DNA of 49,190 bases from an uncultured Alphaproteobacteria bacterium (GCA_944389525.1 CALXMR010000006.1:1-49190), one strand, 5' to 3'; positions 34,618 through 43,172 are shown, numbered from the stretch's first letter. Numbers and translations are program-made. Notes: a model not told the origin generated them from the sequence alone.

Positions 34618-35460
34618 ATGAAAATAAAACATATTGTTATCTATGCGTGTATCGCGGTGTTTATATCGATATATAATTTGAATGCTGCAGATTCAGACAT
34701 AAGTATGCAAGATTTGGGTGTGTTTGCTTCTTTAAAGGGCCTTGAGAGTCAATTAAAACCAATCAAAGATCGCATTTCTAATTATGATCCCGCATTTTCA
34801 CAACAACTGGAAATGATGTCAGATGAAAATCAATTAATCGCTATTCGTACATGGTTGGCAGAAAAATCATTCGATTTTTATTATGATGAGTATATGCGTA
34901 TGATGCAAAATGCATCCGAAGAAACGGGACGGCAAATTAAAATATCATCTATAATACGAGATGTTGATAATAAAGGTGGCTGGGAAAATGTTGGTACAGA
35001 ATTCTGGCTGGACGGCGGCGATTTAGATGATGAAGAAAAATGTTATAACCTGTTGGAACGACGCGCATGTGATTATCCTGCGGGTTTTATGGAATTTAGA
35101 ATTGAATTTATCCCAGGTACAGAACTGGCAGTGTTTATGGACAAACCAGAAGAAAATGTCCGATATCAAATAACAATCACATTAAACAAAAACGAAACAT
35201 CGTCTATAAAAGATTATTATCTGTTATTCAGTGGGCAAAAATACAAATATGATGAATTCCATGCATGGCGCAACCAAGAATGCGCCGATATTCGTGCAGG
35301 CAAATATATTCCTGCAACAGATACAGACCAACCAGCCCCCGGTTCACCATTTGGTGATATCGCGATAAAAATGGATACTAGCAAACAATGGAAATCGCAA
35401 ACATTACCAAGTTTTGAAGTATTACAATCCACCAGTTCATGGTTCAGCATCGGACAATAA
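34618..35460 (+). CDS. Secreted protein of unknown function
   Basis: 280 residues from ATG 34618, with GGGATGGGG just upstream. Signal peptide about 1-23 (MKIKHIVIYACIAVFISIYN, cleavage near NAA). The mature protein is acidic and contains two close Cys pairs (EKCYNLLERRACDY) plus one Cys near the C-terminus (NQECADI). A central beta-rich part has FIPGTELAVFMDKPEENVRY. No family recognised. Two bases separate it from the next gene; both lie behind the structured RNA. Confidence 0.78.
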   Translation: MKIKHIVIYACIAVFISIYNLNAADSDISMQDLGVFASLKGLESQLKPIKDRISNYDPAFSQQLEMMSDENQLIAIRTWLAEKSFDFYYDEYMRMMQNASEETGRQIKISSIIRDVDNKGGWENVGTEFWLDGGDLDDEEKCYNLLERRACDYPAGFMEFRIEFIPGTELAVFMDKPEENVRYQITITLNKNETSSIKDYYLLFSGQKYKYDEFHAWRNQECADIRAGKYIPATDTDQPAPGSPFGDIAIKMDTSKQWKSQTLPSFEVLQSTSSWFSIGQ

Positions 35461-35462
35461 AA

Positions 35463-36197
35463 ATGTATAAAAAATTATTACTGTTGTATTGTGCTGTTGT
35501 TACATATGGTGCATACGGCGCATCAAACAACATAATACCAGAAAATCCATTCATGTCTATGTATGAACAGATATCTGGTCTAGAAATTATCAGTACGTAT
35601 AATCAAACAAATGAATTATATAATGAATACATTTCCGCACGAAATCGCGAGCAGTCAACCGCAAACAAAATCTTGGGCGGTCTGTCCATTGGTGCGGCGG
35701 GAATTGGTGGAATGATGCTGGCGTCTGGTTTGGCAGAACAGCGTGCGGATGAAAATGCGATGCGTGATATGACTGCATATGTTGCGACATTTCGTTGCGA
35801 CTATGGGGCAGGGCGAAACATCCAAGGCGGCGAAACAGAAATCACATTACCCGCCGCAAATCTAATCGAATTAAAGACAGAATTTATAACACTGGCGGCA
35901 GATGTCAAAACGCGTAAAGAAACACTGGGGATGTCCGGCGGCATTGAATCAGAAATTATCATAGATGGCGCCGCCACTGGTTTATACGACAATGCTGCGG
36001 TTGGCAAAACTGACGGCGGATACGCATCTGTTTATCGCGCAATTACAGATTCAACCAGCGCGGATGCCGCCGAAATTGCTGAACAAACCGCCAGTGCCGA
36101 ACAAAAAACCAAGACAGGGGCAATTGTTGGGGGTGTTGGTGTCGTTGGTGGGGCGGTTGGCAATTTAATAATTAATCGTGATAGTGACAAAAAATAA
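35463..36197 (+). CDS. Secreted glycine-zipper module protein, paralogue of the giant protein's N-terminal module
   Basis: 244 residues from ATG 35463, two bases after the previous stop. Signal peptide about 1-20 (MYKKLLLLYCAVVTYGAYGA). From about residue 65 it is strongly similar to the giant protein at 385-5337: STANKILGGLSIGAAGIGGM, then VATFRCDYGAGRNI, GGIESEIIIDGAATGLYDN, KTDGGY, and a final GAIVGGVGVVGGAVGNLIIN. It ends where the giant protein continues into its coiled-coil and Cys-rich parts. The module is thus a mobile or duplicated unit, with two Gly-zipper segments that could insert in or span a membrane. Function unknown. Confidence 0.8.
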   Translation: MYKKLLLLYCAVVTYGAYGASNNIIPENPFMSMYEQISGLEIISTYNQTNELYNEYISARNREQSTANKILGGLSIGAAGIGGMMLASGLAEQRADENAMRDMTAYVATFRCDYGAGRNIQGGETEITLPAANLIELKTEFITLAADVKTRKETLGMSGGIESEIIIDGAATGLYDNAAVGKTDGGYASVYRAITDSTSADAAEIAEQTASAEQKTKTGAIVGGVGVVGGAVGNLIINRDSDKK

Positions 36198-36217
36198 AAA
36201 CGCCCCATTGGGGCGTT
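36197..36217. terminator. Terminator shared by the secreted-protein operon and rnpB
   Basis: aaaaacgcccc - att - ggggcgttt. On the minus strand it continues into tttttattttttt, the stronger direction, ending rnpB. Confidence 0.82.
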
Positions 36218-36551
36218 TCACAGATGTGCTATAAGCCGGATTCTGTTCTGCCCCAGGCCAGTCGTTTCCAACCACCCCAGGGGTAGCGAGCATAATTAGT
36301 CTGTATACTGTGTTACCACAATACATCAAGCCTTCTACCCGTCCCCAACGCGGGACCCGTTCAGGGGACCTATTTGAAGTTGCTGCACGCAGAGATTGCC
36401 CGTTTCACCCGATATGTTTCAATCGATTCGTCACTGTTGCTCTAATCGTCGGGTCGCCCCGCTCGGTCATTAGCCGATGCGCTGTCCCGTGCAGTCCGGA
36501 CTTTCCTCCGGCCAATTTTCATTGACCAGCTATGCTCCACTCATCTGCGTT
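36218..36551 (-). ncRNA. rnpB: RNase P RNA
   Basis: Catalytic RNA that removes tRNA 5' leaders. On the minus strand it has the conserved ggccggaggaaagtccggac near the 5' end (about 36494-36513), and agaatccggcttat near the 3' end (about 36231-36244). The terminal stem P1 is cagatg/catctg. Ends are estimated from P1 and the terminator, giving about 334 bases. A weak promoter (TTGAAT, 16 bases, TAGCAT) lies upstream near 36560-36590. Confidence 0.95.
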
Positions 36552-36664
36552 GGATATGCTAGCATGTTTTTGCATAAATTCAATTAAAATAACTGTATTT
36601 TCTGCTTTACATAGATTTTGATATTGAATACAATCAAATCGTAAAACAAATAAAGGAAGGAAAA

Positions 36665-37183
36665 ATGCCTACGAAACCAGTTAAAAAAACAACTGTAAAA
36701 TCCACTGCGGCGAAAAAGACAGTCGCCAAAAAGGCAACCGTAAAAAAGCCGGCTGTGAAAAAGGCTGCACCCCAGGTGACAAAACCAGACGCGACAGCGA
36801 AGAAGCAGGTTGCCACAGAACCAGTTGTGGAAGCACATGCACCACAGTGTCCATGTGGCCCAGAATGCAAATGTGGTGGTGATTGCAAATGCGCGCGCCG
36901 TGGATCCAGATTTGGCCGTTTTGTTATAAAACTGATTGTTGTGTTGATTATCTTTGCATTGGGATTTGCTGCGGCAAAATTGGTTGACAATGGTCGTGCC
37001 TTTGGCCCGCGTGTTGAATTTGACGATGGTTGTTTGGTTGTCTCTTCTGTCAAATGCCCCCAGTTACAGGCACTGGTGCCGGTAATGGATATGGATCAAG
37101 ACAGATGTATATCACGCGAAGAATTCCGTACAGTTACCGCGGAATTGCGTCGCCAGATGCGTATGACGGAATTTGATGATTAA
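36665..37183 (+). CDS. Membrane protein with Lys/Ala-rich tail, Cys cluster and single EF-hand
   Basis: 172 residues. Residues 1-50 are a histone-H1-like Lys/Ala/Pro/Thr region. 62-76 are a tight cluster CPCGPECKCGGDCKC (six Cys), which looks like a metal site. 85-107 form one membrane helix. 142-153 are DMDQDRCISREE, a canonical EF-hand loop (D1, D3, D5, S9, E12). With the basic N-terminus inside, the EF-hand would face the periplasm. AAAGGAAGG precedes the ATG. The combination is not one I recognise. Confidence 0.75.
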   Translation: MPTKPVKKTTVKSTAAKKTVAKKATVKKPAVKKAAPQVTKPDATAKKQVATEPVVEAHAPQCPCGPECKCGGDCKCARRGSRFGRFVIKLIVVLIIFALGFAAAKLVDNGRAFGPRVEFDDGCLVVSSVKCPQLQALVPVMDMDQDRCISREEFRTVTAELRRQMRMTEFDD

Positions 37184-37210
37184 AAAATCCTGCATTTGCG
37201 GGATTTTTTT
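37182..37210. terminator. Bidirectional terminator between convergent genes
   Basis: aaaaaatcctgca - ttt - gcgggatttttt, with one G.U pair. Confidence 0.8.
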
Positions 37211-37547
37211 ATTTGGTTTTTACATAAACTTGTCCGGCCATCCTTTCGCGCGCACGCCAGAATTCTTCTACCGCGTCAGTCCATTCTGTTAATAAACGGC
37301 GTGTGCATCGCACGGTCACCATCGGACCAAATATATTGCGCCATCGTATGTACAACGGCATGGGGTTTTTATACCATCGGGCAATAAAGTCTGCACATTG
37401 TACCACATGTTCAGATGACAGTTCAGTGGCGGCATATGTGCATATTTTTGGAACGTGGTCCATATTGCGAACTATGAATTCAGCACGGTTATAATTCGCA
37501 ATACCGATTCTTTTGTGTGCATATTCGGTGAACTTGGACGGTTGCAT
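37209..37547 (-). CDS. Small hypothetical protein, tandem paralogue B
   Basis: 112 residues from ATG 37547. AAGGAAAA sits inside the end of the upstream gene, and the ATG is one base past that gene's stop, so translation is coupled. It shares IGIANYNRAEFIVRNMDHV with its neighbour's ISIADYNRARFLMRNIDTV, and both end in an Arg/Lys-rich helix. No known domain seen. Last gene of the mtaB-to-paralogue operon. Confidence 0.7.
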   Translation of the reverse strand: MQPSKFTEYAHKRIGIANYNRAEFIVRNMDHVPKICTYAATELSSEHVVQCADFIARWYKNPMPLYIRWRNIFGPMVTVRCTRRLLTEWTDAVEEFWRARERMAGQVYVKTK

Positions 37548-37548
37548 T

Positions 37549-37884
37549 TTATTTTCCTTGTTCCATTTTTCTGATAATTGTATTGCGTTTTGCAAACCAT
37601 GCATTAACAGCGCGCTGCCATTGTGGCACGGCAACCGCCAACAGCTTTTTTATCTGTTTGTCTGTCATTATTGATGCCAGTTTTCGAAAAGTATATGTTG
37701 GGCATTCATAATTTGTAACGATATGACAGGCCGCCCCCATCAGTTCGTTGTCAGTATATTTATTAAAGAAATTCTTTTTAACATCCCCAACAGTATCAAT
37801 ATTGCGCATTAAAAAACGTGCACGATTATAGTCTGCAATAGATATTTTGTTTTTAATCAGTTGTATCTGTTGTTCTGTTGTCAT
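37549..37884 (-). CDS. Small hypothetical protein, tandem paralogue A
   Basis: 111 residues, AAAAGGAT before the ATG, 15 bases after smpB. Helical throughout, with the core ADYNRARFLMRNIDTVGD and a tail VPQWQRAVNAWFAKRN that corresponds to EWTDAVEEFWRARER in its neighbour. The two clearly arose by tandem duplication and have diverged widely. Function unknown. Confidence 0.72.
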   Translation of the reverse strand: MTTEQQIQLIKNKISIADYNRARFLMRNIDTVGDVKKNFFNKYTDNELMGAACHIVTNYECPTYTFRKLASIMTDKQIKKLLAVAVPQWQRAVNAWFAKRNTIIRKMEQGK

Positions 37885-37899
37885 AATTTATCCTTTTAA

Positions 37900-38367
37900 T
37901 TATCCTTTTAATAATCTTGCCTTGTGTTTATCCCATTCACGGCGTTTAATTGTTTCGCGTTTATCGACCTTGTTTTTCCCGTATCCTACCCCCAGCAAGA
38001 CTTTCAATTTTCCGCGATTATTAAAATACAGTTTCAATGGGACAATTGTCGCACCGCGTTCTTGCAGTTTGCCAATCAGTCGATTTATTTGTGCCCGATG
38101 CAATAATAATTGCCGCGGACGGCGTTCGTCAAAATTGACAATGCGCGCCACCGTGGGCAGTTTTTGAATTTCTATCCCTGCCAAGTATAAATCGCGCCCA
38201 CGCCGCTGTACAAAACCATCAACGATTGTAACCAGCCCATACCGCACAGATTTTAGTTCCGCGCCAGTCAGTGAAATTCCGGCCTCTATTGTATCTTCAA
38301 TAGAATAACTGTATCGCGCCTTGCGATTTTCAGAAACCTGGCCAAATTTTATGATACTGCGTGGCAT
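37900..38367 (-). CDS. smpB: SsrA-binding protein SmpB
   Basis: tmRNA-binding partner in ribosome rescue. 155 residues, full length: the N-terminal ENRKARYSYSIEDTIEAGIS, GAELKSVR, and the C-terminal tail KRETIKRREWDKHKARLLKG that occupies the decoding centre. It overlaps tatD by 19 bases. No tmRNA gene was found in the window. Confidence 0.96.
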   Translation of the reverse strand: MPRSIIKFGQVSENRKARYSYSIEDTIEAGISLTGAELKSVRYGLVTIVDGFVQRRGRDLYLAGIEIQKLPTVARIVNFDERRPRQLLLHRAQINRLIGKLQERGATIVPLKLYFNNRGKLKVLLGVGYGKNKVDKRETIKRREWDKHKARLLKG

Positions 38368-39110
38368 TTTGGATATAACCGTTTTGTGTTTTCTGCCAGT
38401 ATAGACGCCAATTTGTCTAATTGCAAGTCATGTATTTGTGCCAACACGTGTGCCGTTTCAACCACAAAAGCGGGTTCGCACACCTTTCCCCGATACGGCA
38501 CAGGCGCGCAATATGGACTGTCTGTTTCGATGACAATGCGGTCAATTGGTATTTTCGCGAATGTTTCGCGGATTTCGGCCGCGTTTTTGAATGTTAGAAT
38601 ACCGCTGGCAGAGAAGTAAAAACCGCGATCCAGCATGGTTTTTGCCAAATTCCATGAACTGGTAAAGCAATGCATAACGCCGCGCACATCGCCCGTTAAA
38701 ATCGCCGCCGTATCATCTTCGGCATCGCGGGTATGCACCGCTACCGGCAGGTTATATTTCTTTGCCAGTTCCAATTGTTGTTCAAACAGTTTGATTTGTG
38801 CCGCCTGGTTATCATTGCGTTCATGGTAATCCAGCCCAATTTCACCAATCCCGATTACGCGCGGATGCGTCAATACACCTGCTGTTAAATACTGTGTCGC
38901 ATCTACGCCGGCATATTCTGGGTGAATTCCAATTGTGGCCCAGATGTTGGCGTGATTTTCTGCGATTTTTATTGCGCCCGGAATGTCTGTTGGGTCGGCA
39001 GTTGGGCAAATCATCATGCCGACATCCGCGGCGGCCGCGCGCGCCAAAACATCGTCTAAATCACCTGTGACATAACTGTCAGTCAGATGGCAGTGTGTAT
39101 CTATAAACAT
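38349..39110 (-). CDS. tatD: TatD-family metal-dependent deoxyribonuclease
   Basis: 253 residues, TIM-barrel hydrolase: DTHCHL (4-9) first metal site, GEIGLDYH, HTRDA, and ETDSPY near the C-terminus. Acts as a 3'-5' exonuclease in DNA repair in characterised members. It overlaps holB (10 bases) and smpB (19 bases). Adjacency to holB is common in bacteria. Confidence 0.95.
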   Translation of the reverse strand: MFIDTHCHLTDSYVTGDLDDVLARAAAADVGMMICPTADPTDIPGAIKIAENHANIWATIGIHPEYAGVDATQYLTAGVLTHPRVIGIGEIGLDYHERNDNQAAQIKLFEQQLELAKKYNLPVAVHTRDAEDDTAAILTGDVRGVMHCFTSSWNLAKTMLDRGFYFSASGILTFKNAAEIRETFAKIPIDRIVIETDSPYCAPVPYRGKVCEPAFVVETAHVLAQIHDLQLDKLASILAENTKRLYPKCHAVS

Positions 39111-40003
39111 TTCTTTATATCCATGATTATTTTAAATAACGCGATTTCTGGTTCCAGATATATCCGCGTTATATCAGAAATTGCCGTGGTCGCAGATGAG
39201 TACAATTCCGCCAATCCAAATGTCGCAATTGCATCCAGTAAAATAGTGTATAATTCTGGATCGGCGGCAATACGCCGTGCAATGGCCATTATATCCGAAC
39301 TGGTTGCCCGTGGATTTTTCAAACATTCGACCAGGTCGTTATATATCTCGTCACCACCGCTTTTTTTCAAGTTTGCGATGCGCCCAAAACTGCCGTTGGC
39401 CAGGCGCAGTGTTTCATCACTGACATTTGCGTCTGGCATGAATTTTGCACACAATTCGTGCAATTGTGGCATGGTCAGCGGCCGCATTTTTTCAACGCGT
39501 GCGCGTGAACGAATTGTTGGCAGTACATTGGCCAATTGGTGCACCACCAACAAGAACAGTGTTTTTTCTGGCGGTTCTTCCAGCAGTTTCAACATTGCAT
39601 TTGATGCGTTGCGCGTTAATTCATCCACAGAATCAATTAATACCACCCGCCATTCGCCAGACATAGACGACATCTGCATCCGTTCAATCATCGCGCGGAT
39701 TGTGTGTACAGAAATCTGTTTTCCGTCTGGTTTTGCTTTGCCGTCTTTGTCAATATTGGCAGCAATATTTATTATAAAAAAATCCCCAACATTGCCGTAT
39801 ACCATCTTGGCGATTTTATATGCCAATGTTGATTTACCGATACCCCGTGGTCCGGCCAGCATCCACACCGGGTGTATTGGGTGTGCATCACGACTGTTCC
39901 ATGCCGCCATAAAATCGTTTAATACATCCGTATGCCCAATTAATACATCGTTATCCATTGGACTGGGGAATGTAAAAGATGTATCGGTTTTTTTTGCCGC
40001 CAT
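39101..40003 (-). CDS. holB: DNA polymerase III subunit delta'
   Basis: Clamp-loader subunit. 300 residues from ATG 40003, which shares one base with the upstream stop (TAATG). P-loop GPRGIGKSTLA (about 53-63), VVLIDSVDELTRNASNAMLK and LEEPPEKTLFLL, then the SRC-like IRSRARVEKMRPL, where the usual Cys is Ala. The Zn-binding Cys set of tau/gamma is absent, as in many delta' proteins. Confidence 0.92.
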   Translation of the reverse strand: MAAKKTDTSFTFPSPMDNDVLIGHTDVLNDFMAAWNSRDAHPIHPVWMLAGPRGIGKSTLAYKIAKMVYGNVGDFFIINIAANIDKDGKAKPDGKQISVHTIRAMIERMQMSSMSGEWRVVLIDSVDELTRNASNAMLKLLEEPPEKTLFLLVVHQLANVLPTIRSRARVEKMRPLTMPQLHELCAKFMPDANVSDETLRLANGSFGRIANLKKSGGDEIYNDLVECLKNPRATSSDIMAIARRIAADPELYTILLDAIATFGLAELYSSATTAISDITRIYLEPEIALFKIIMDIKKCL

Positions 40004-41178
40004 TATTCCAGCCCCAACATAACCATAATATTCCGCCATACGCGCCCAAACAGTTGGGTCTTTTTAACCGTGTCCATCGCGACCAGTGGTGCGCGTGCAA
40101 TTACGCGACCTTCTTTTTCGGCGATAATCTCGCCAATTTCATCACCGGCCATGACAGGGGCCAACACCGGTTCGTTATACCGTGCCAATACGCGAATACC
40201 GGCCAGTCCATCTGCCTTTGGTACAGTAATTGTAAACGGCTTTGCCACTGTGGCAACGACTGTTTTGTCGCGCCCATACCACACAGGAATCTGGGCAATT
40301 TTATCCCCTGCGTCATAGAATGTGTTGTTTGCGGTGGTTGAATAGCCATAGTTCAACAGTTTTTTCATTTCTGCCGCCAGGTCATCGTGGCTTTTCCCGT
40401 TAAATCCATTTATAACACCAACCAGGCGCCGCCCGCCAATCTTTGCACTGGCCACCATACCATAACCGCCATCGTCTGTGTGGCCCGTTTTCAGACCGTC
40501 CGCCCCCGGCATAGTAAACAACAGTTTGTTATAGTTCATTGTATGGGTGCGCCCCCATTCGCGACACCAGTCGCTTTTATATTCTGCAAATTCAAATCGC
40601 TTGGTTGCGAACATCGGATATATTTCTGGATAGTCCGATATTATGTGCTGGGCCAATATTGCCAATTCGCGGCTGGTCATCAAATTGTTTGGATTCGGCA
40701 GACCACTGGCATTTCCGAATGTTGATTGCGTCATGCCAATTGCGCGGGCCTTTTCTTGCATCAATTCTGTAAAGGCTGATTCAGACCCCGCCAATTTTTC
40801 TGCCACAACCACCGATGCATCGCCACCCGATAGTACAATTAACCCCAGAATCGCATCGCGTACAGATATTGTTTGACCCGCAACCAGGCAAATTTTACTG
40901 GCCGGGTACCACAATGGATTTTCATAGTCGGCATTTTCACTGACCGTCAATCTGTCGTCCATGGTCAGATTGCCCGCCTTGATTTCATCAAACAGCACCG
41001 CCAGCGTCATCAATTTAATCATAGATGACGGCGGCATCAGTGTATCGGCATTCTTGGCAACAATTTCCGCCCCAGAATCATAGTCAATCAAAAACGCAGA
41101 TTTTGCGCGTGTAGAAAAATCCGCATGCGCAGTTGTTGTTATCAATGATAATAACAGGATAAATATTTTCTTTTTCAT
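40003..41178 (-). CDS. D-alanyl-D-alanine carboxypeptidase (PBP5/DacA family)
   Basis: Trims the terminal D-Ala of peptidoglycan stems. 391 residues with a signal peptide (about 1-19, cleavage after AHA). Catalytic SxxK is SMIK (52-55) and KTG is in DGLKTGHT. The second motif, normally SGN, reads SGG (117-119), which removes the usual Asn. The C-terminal PBP5-associated domain ends in an amphipathic IMVMLGLE typical of a membrane anchor. Translational overlap with holB. Confidence 0.93.
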   Translation of the reverse strand: MKKKIFILLLSLITTTAHADFSTRAKSAFLIDYDSGAEIVAKNADTLMPPSSMIKLMTLAVLFDEIKAGNLTMDDRLTVSENADYENPLWYPASKICLVAGQTISVRDAILGLIVLSGGDASVVVAEKLAGSESAFTELMQEKARAIGMTQSTFGNASGLPNPNNLMTSRELAILAQHIISDYPEIYPMFATKRFEFAEYKSDWCREWGRTHTMNYNKLLFTMPGADGLKTGHTDDGGYGMVASAKIGGRRLVGVINGFNGKSHDDLAAEMKKLLNYGYSTTANNTFYDAGDKIAQIPVWYGRDKTVVATVAKPFTITVPKADGLAGIRVLARYNEPVLAPVMAGDEIGEIIAEKEGRVIARAPLVAMDTVKKTQLFGRVWRNIMVMLGLE

Positions 41179-41224
41179 GGTGATTTGATACTAGCAATTA
41201 TATTTAACAATGCCAACAGATTTT

Positions 41225-42469
41225 TTATATCTGTTCGCCAAGATATTCATCGCCATCGATGCCGGTCAATTTTATATCGCATATTGTACGCGCCAGTATT
41301 GATTTGCCCATAATTTTAACAGGAATATCGTGCGGCGTGCGGCCAATATTATTTTCTTCGACCAATACTTGTACGGTTTGCCCAATGTGCGCGCGCATAA
41401 ATTCATGACGAAATCCGTCCGCGACCCCAGATATTACCTTTACACGCTGTTTCGAAGTCGCGCGGTTTATTTGAATTGGCATATCCGCCGCCAGTGTCCC
41501 GGGGCGGGGCGAAAACGGAAACGCGTGCACTTTTATTGGGCGCGTTTGCATGGTCAGGTCCACTGTCTGGTTAAACAGTTCATCTGTTTCGCCGGGAAAC
41601 CCACAAATAATATCCCAACTGAATGTGATACCGCGGCCCGCAGCCTGGACAACACGGCGCACCGTGTCTGCACTGTGACGCCGGCGCATCGCACGCAATA
41701 TTTCATCTGACCCCGACTGCATCGACAGATGCATATGCGGCATCATTCGCGCATCACTGTGCATCAAATCAATAATCTTGAAAATTTGCGGCGATGCCGG
41801 ATCAACAGATGACAGTCGTAACCGCTGTAATCCTGGCACATCGCGCAACAGTCCTGCGCACACATCGGATATCAACATACCGTCGCAGGCATAACTGGCC
41901 GTGTCAACCCCAGTCAGGACAATTTCGCCAAATCCATTATTCACCGCCGTGCGCGCATCACACAGAATTTCTTTATAGTTAAACGACACCGCCGGCCCGC
42001 GCAACAATCGCGTTACACAGTATGTGCACTGGTGATTACAACCATTTTGAACCTGGATAAACTGCTTAGATAAATGCGGTGCAGGGTGATTAAATTGCAC
42101 AACCTTGGGGGATTTAAACTCACATGGTGCGGCGGCATATGCGTCTGTATATGCATCGAGCCGCATTTTATCGCGATTTTTAACAACAATTGCGTTTGGA
42201 ATATGGTAAAACAAGTCTGGATTTCGTGTCGCGGCACATCCAGTAACGAAAATTGGCGCATCTGGGTTCTCGCGGGATAGTTTTCGAACCGCCTGGCCAG
42301 ATTGGCGTTCGGCTTCGGCGGTAACGGCACAGGTATTCACCACAATCGCCGCATCAAACACTGGCGCCAACATGGATTGGATTTTTTCAGACTCCAACGC
42401 ATTCAGCCGACACCCAAAAGACAATGTTTTAATATTATTTTTTTTATTTTCTTCTTGCATTTTTACCAT
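41225..42469 (-). CDS. mtaB: tRNA t6A37 methylthiotransferase MtaB-like
   Basis: Radical-SAM enzyme adding a methylthio group to t6A37 of ANN-decoding tRNAs. 414 residues. The N-terminal UPF0004 domain has three cluster Cys (SFGCRLN, NTCAVT, TGCAA), the radical-SAM motif is CNHQCTYC (about 147-154), and a TRAM-like C-terminus follows. The GCRLN start distinguishes MtaB from MiaB/RimO. The start is 42469 if the mRNA is nearly leaderless, or 42460 with GGATGG as ribosome-binding site. First gene of a seven-gene minus-strand operon. Confidence 0.92.
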   Translation of the reverse strand: MVKMQEENKKNNIKTLSFGCRLNALESEKIQSMLAPVFDAAIVVNTCAVTAEAERQSGQAVRKLSRENPDAPIFVTGCAATRNPDLFYHIPNAIVVKNRDKMRLDAYTDAYAAAPCEFKSPKVVQFNHPAPHLSKQFIQVQNGCNHQCTYCVTRLLRGPAVSFNYKEILCDARTAVNNGFGEIVLTGVDTASYACDGMLISDVCAGLLRDVPGLQRLRLSSVDPASPQIFKIIDLMHSDARMMPHMHLSMQSGSDEILRAMRRRHSADTVRRVVQAAGRGITFSWDIICGFPGETDELFNQTVDLTMQTRPIKVHAFPFSPRPGTLAADMPIQINRATSKQRVKVISGVADGFRHEFMRAHIGQTVQVLVEENNIGRTPHDIPVKIMGKSILARTICDIKLTGIDGDEYLGEQI

Positions 42470-42478
42470 CCATGGGGC

Positions 42479-42506
42479 ATTATAACTTGGTTAAAATCGT
42501 TTTCAA
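42479..42506 (-). promoter_or_regulatory. mtaB promoter
   Basis: Minus strand TTGAAA (42506-42501), 16 bases, TATAAT (42484-42479). The ATG at 42469 is only 9 bases beyond the -10 box, implying a leader of about 2-3 bases. Confidence 0.6.
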
Positions 42507-42522
42507 CAAAGGATTTAATAAA

Positions 42523-42897
42523 ATGGCCCGTACAACAAATTCAGATACATTACCATATGTGGACAGTCGTTATGAACTGGGGATGTTGGCGTCTCAACGC
42601 GTTCGTGACTTGAACGGTGGTGCCGACCCATTGGTTGACAAGGATGATGATAAATTAACGGTTGTTGCGTTGCGTGAATTTGCGACTGGAAAACTGGATG
42701 TGGATAATTTGCGTCACGAATTTGTGCAGTCGTACAAGGAAACGCCTGTGGCCGCGGACAGTGATGATTCATTGGAAATTGCTGCGGTCGAAGATCCAAA
42801 GTTGCGTGAAATTGATGCCGAACTGGAAAACACATTGATTGAAAACCCAGTTGCGCCAGACGAAACCGAAGAAACGGCGGATTTATCTGCGGAATAA
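42523..42897 (+). CDS. rpoZ: RNA polymerase omega subunit
   Basis: 124 residues from ATG 42523 (AAAGGAT upstream). The N-terminal half has MARTTNSDTLPYVDSRYELG, SQRVRDLNGGADPLV and VVALREFATGKL, matching omega. The C-terminal half is a long acidic extension (about 70-124). The frame upstream of 42523 lies across the mtaB promoter and lacks a ribosome-binding site. Confidence 0.93.
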   Translation: MARTTNSDTLPYVDSRYELGMLASQRVRDLNGGADPLVDKDDDKLTVVALREFATGKLDVDNLRHEFVQSYKETPVAADSDDSLEIAAVEDPKLREIDAELENTLIENPVAPDETEETADLSAE

Positions 42898-42923
42898 TGC
42901 GGTTGCCGCGGTAATAAAAATCA

Positions 42924-43014
42924 GGAGATGTCGCATAGTTGGTCTAGTGCGCCACATTGGAAATGTGGTATACCCACCCGGGTATCAAGGGTTCGAATCC
43001 CTTCATCTCCGCCA
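42924..43014 (+). tRNA. tRNA-Ser (anticodon GGA)
   Basis: Acceptor ggagatg / catctcc, anticodon stem cacatt-GGA-aatgtg, long variable arm, T arm gggttcgaatccc, discriminator G and encoded CCA (43012-43014). 91 bases. The accessory island begins right after it. Confidence 0.95.
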
Positions 43015-43027
43015 GGAATAATCAAAC

Positions 43028-43058
43028 CCCCGACAAAATCTGTCGGGGCTTTGTTTTT
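43028..43058 (+). terminator. Terminator after tRNA-Ser(GGA)
   Basis: ccccgaca / tgtcgggg with a 5-base loop, then ctttgttttt. A second small hairpin ggcgg-actt-ccgcc follows at about 43061. From there to 43172 nothing is seen. Confidence 0.8.
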
Positions 43059-43172
43059 AGGCGGACTTCCGCCACTTTTTCACCACGAAGTTACCAGTAT
43101 GTACAACGAAGTTATCAAATAATCGAATATCCCTACCTCTTACATACAATGGCTAAAACCACCGTGGCAATT

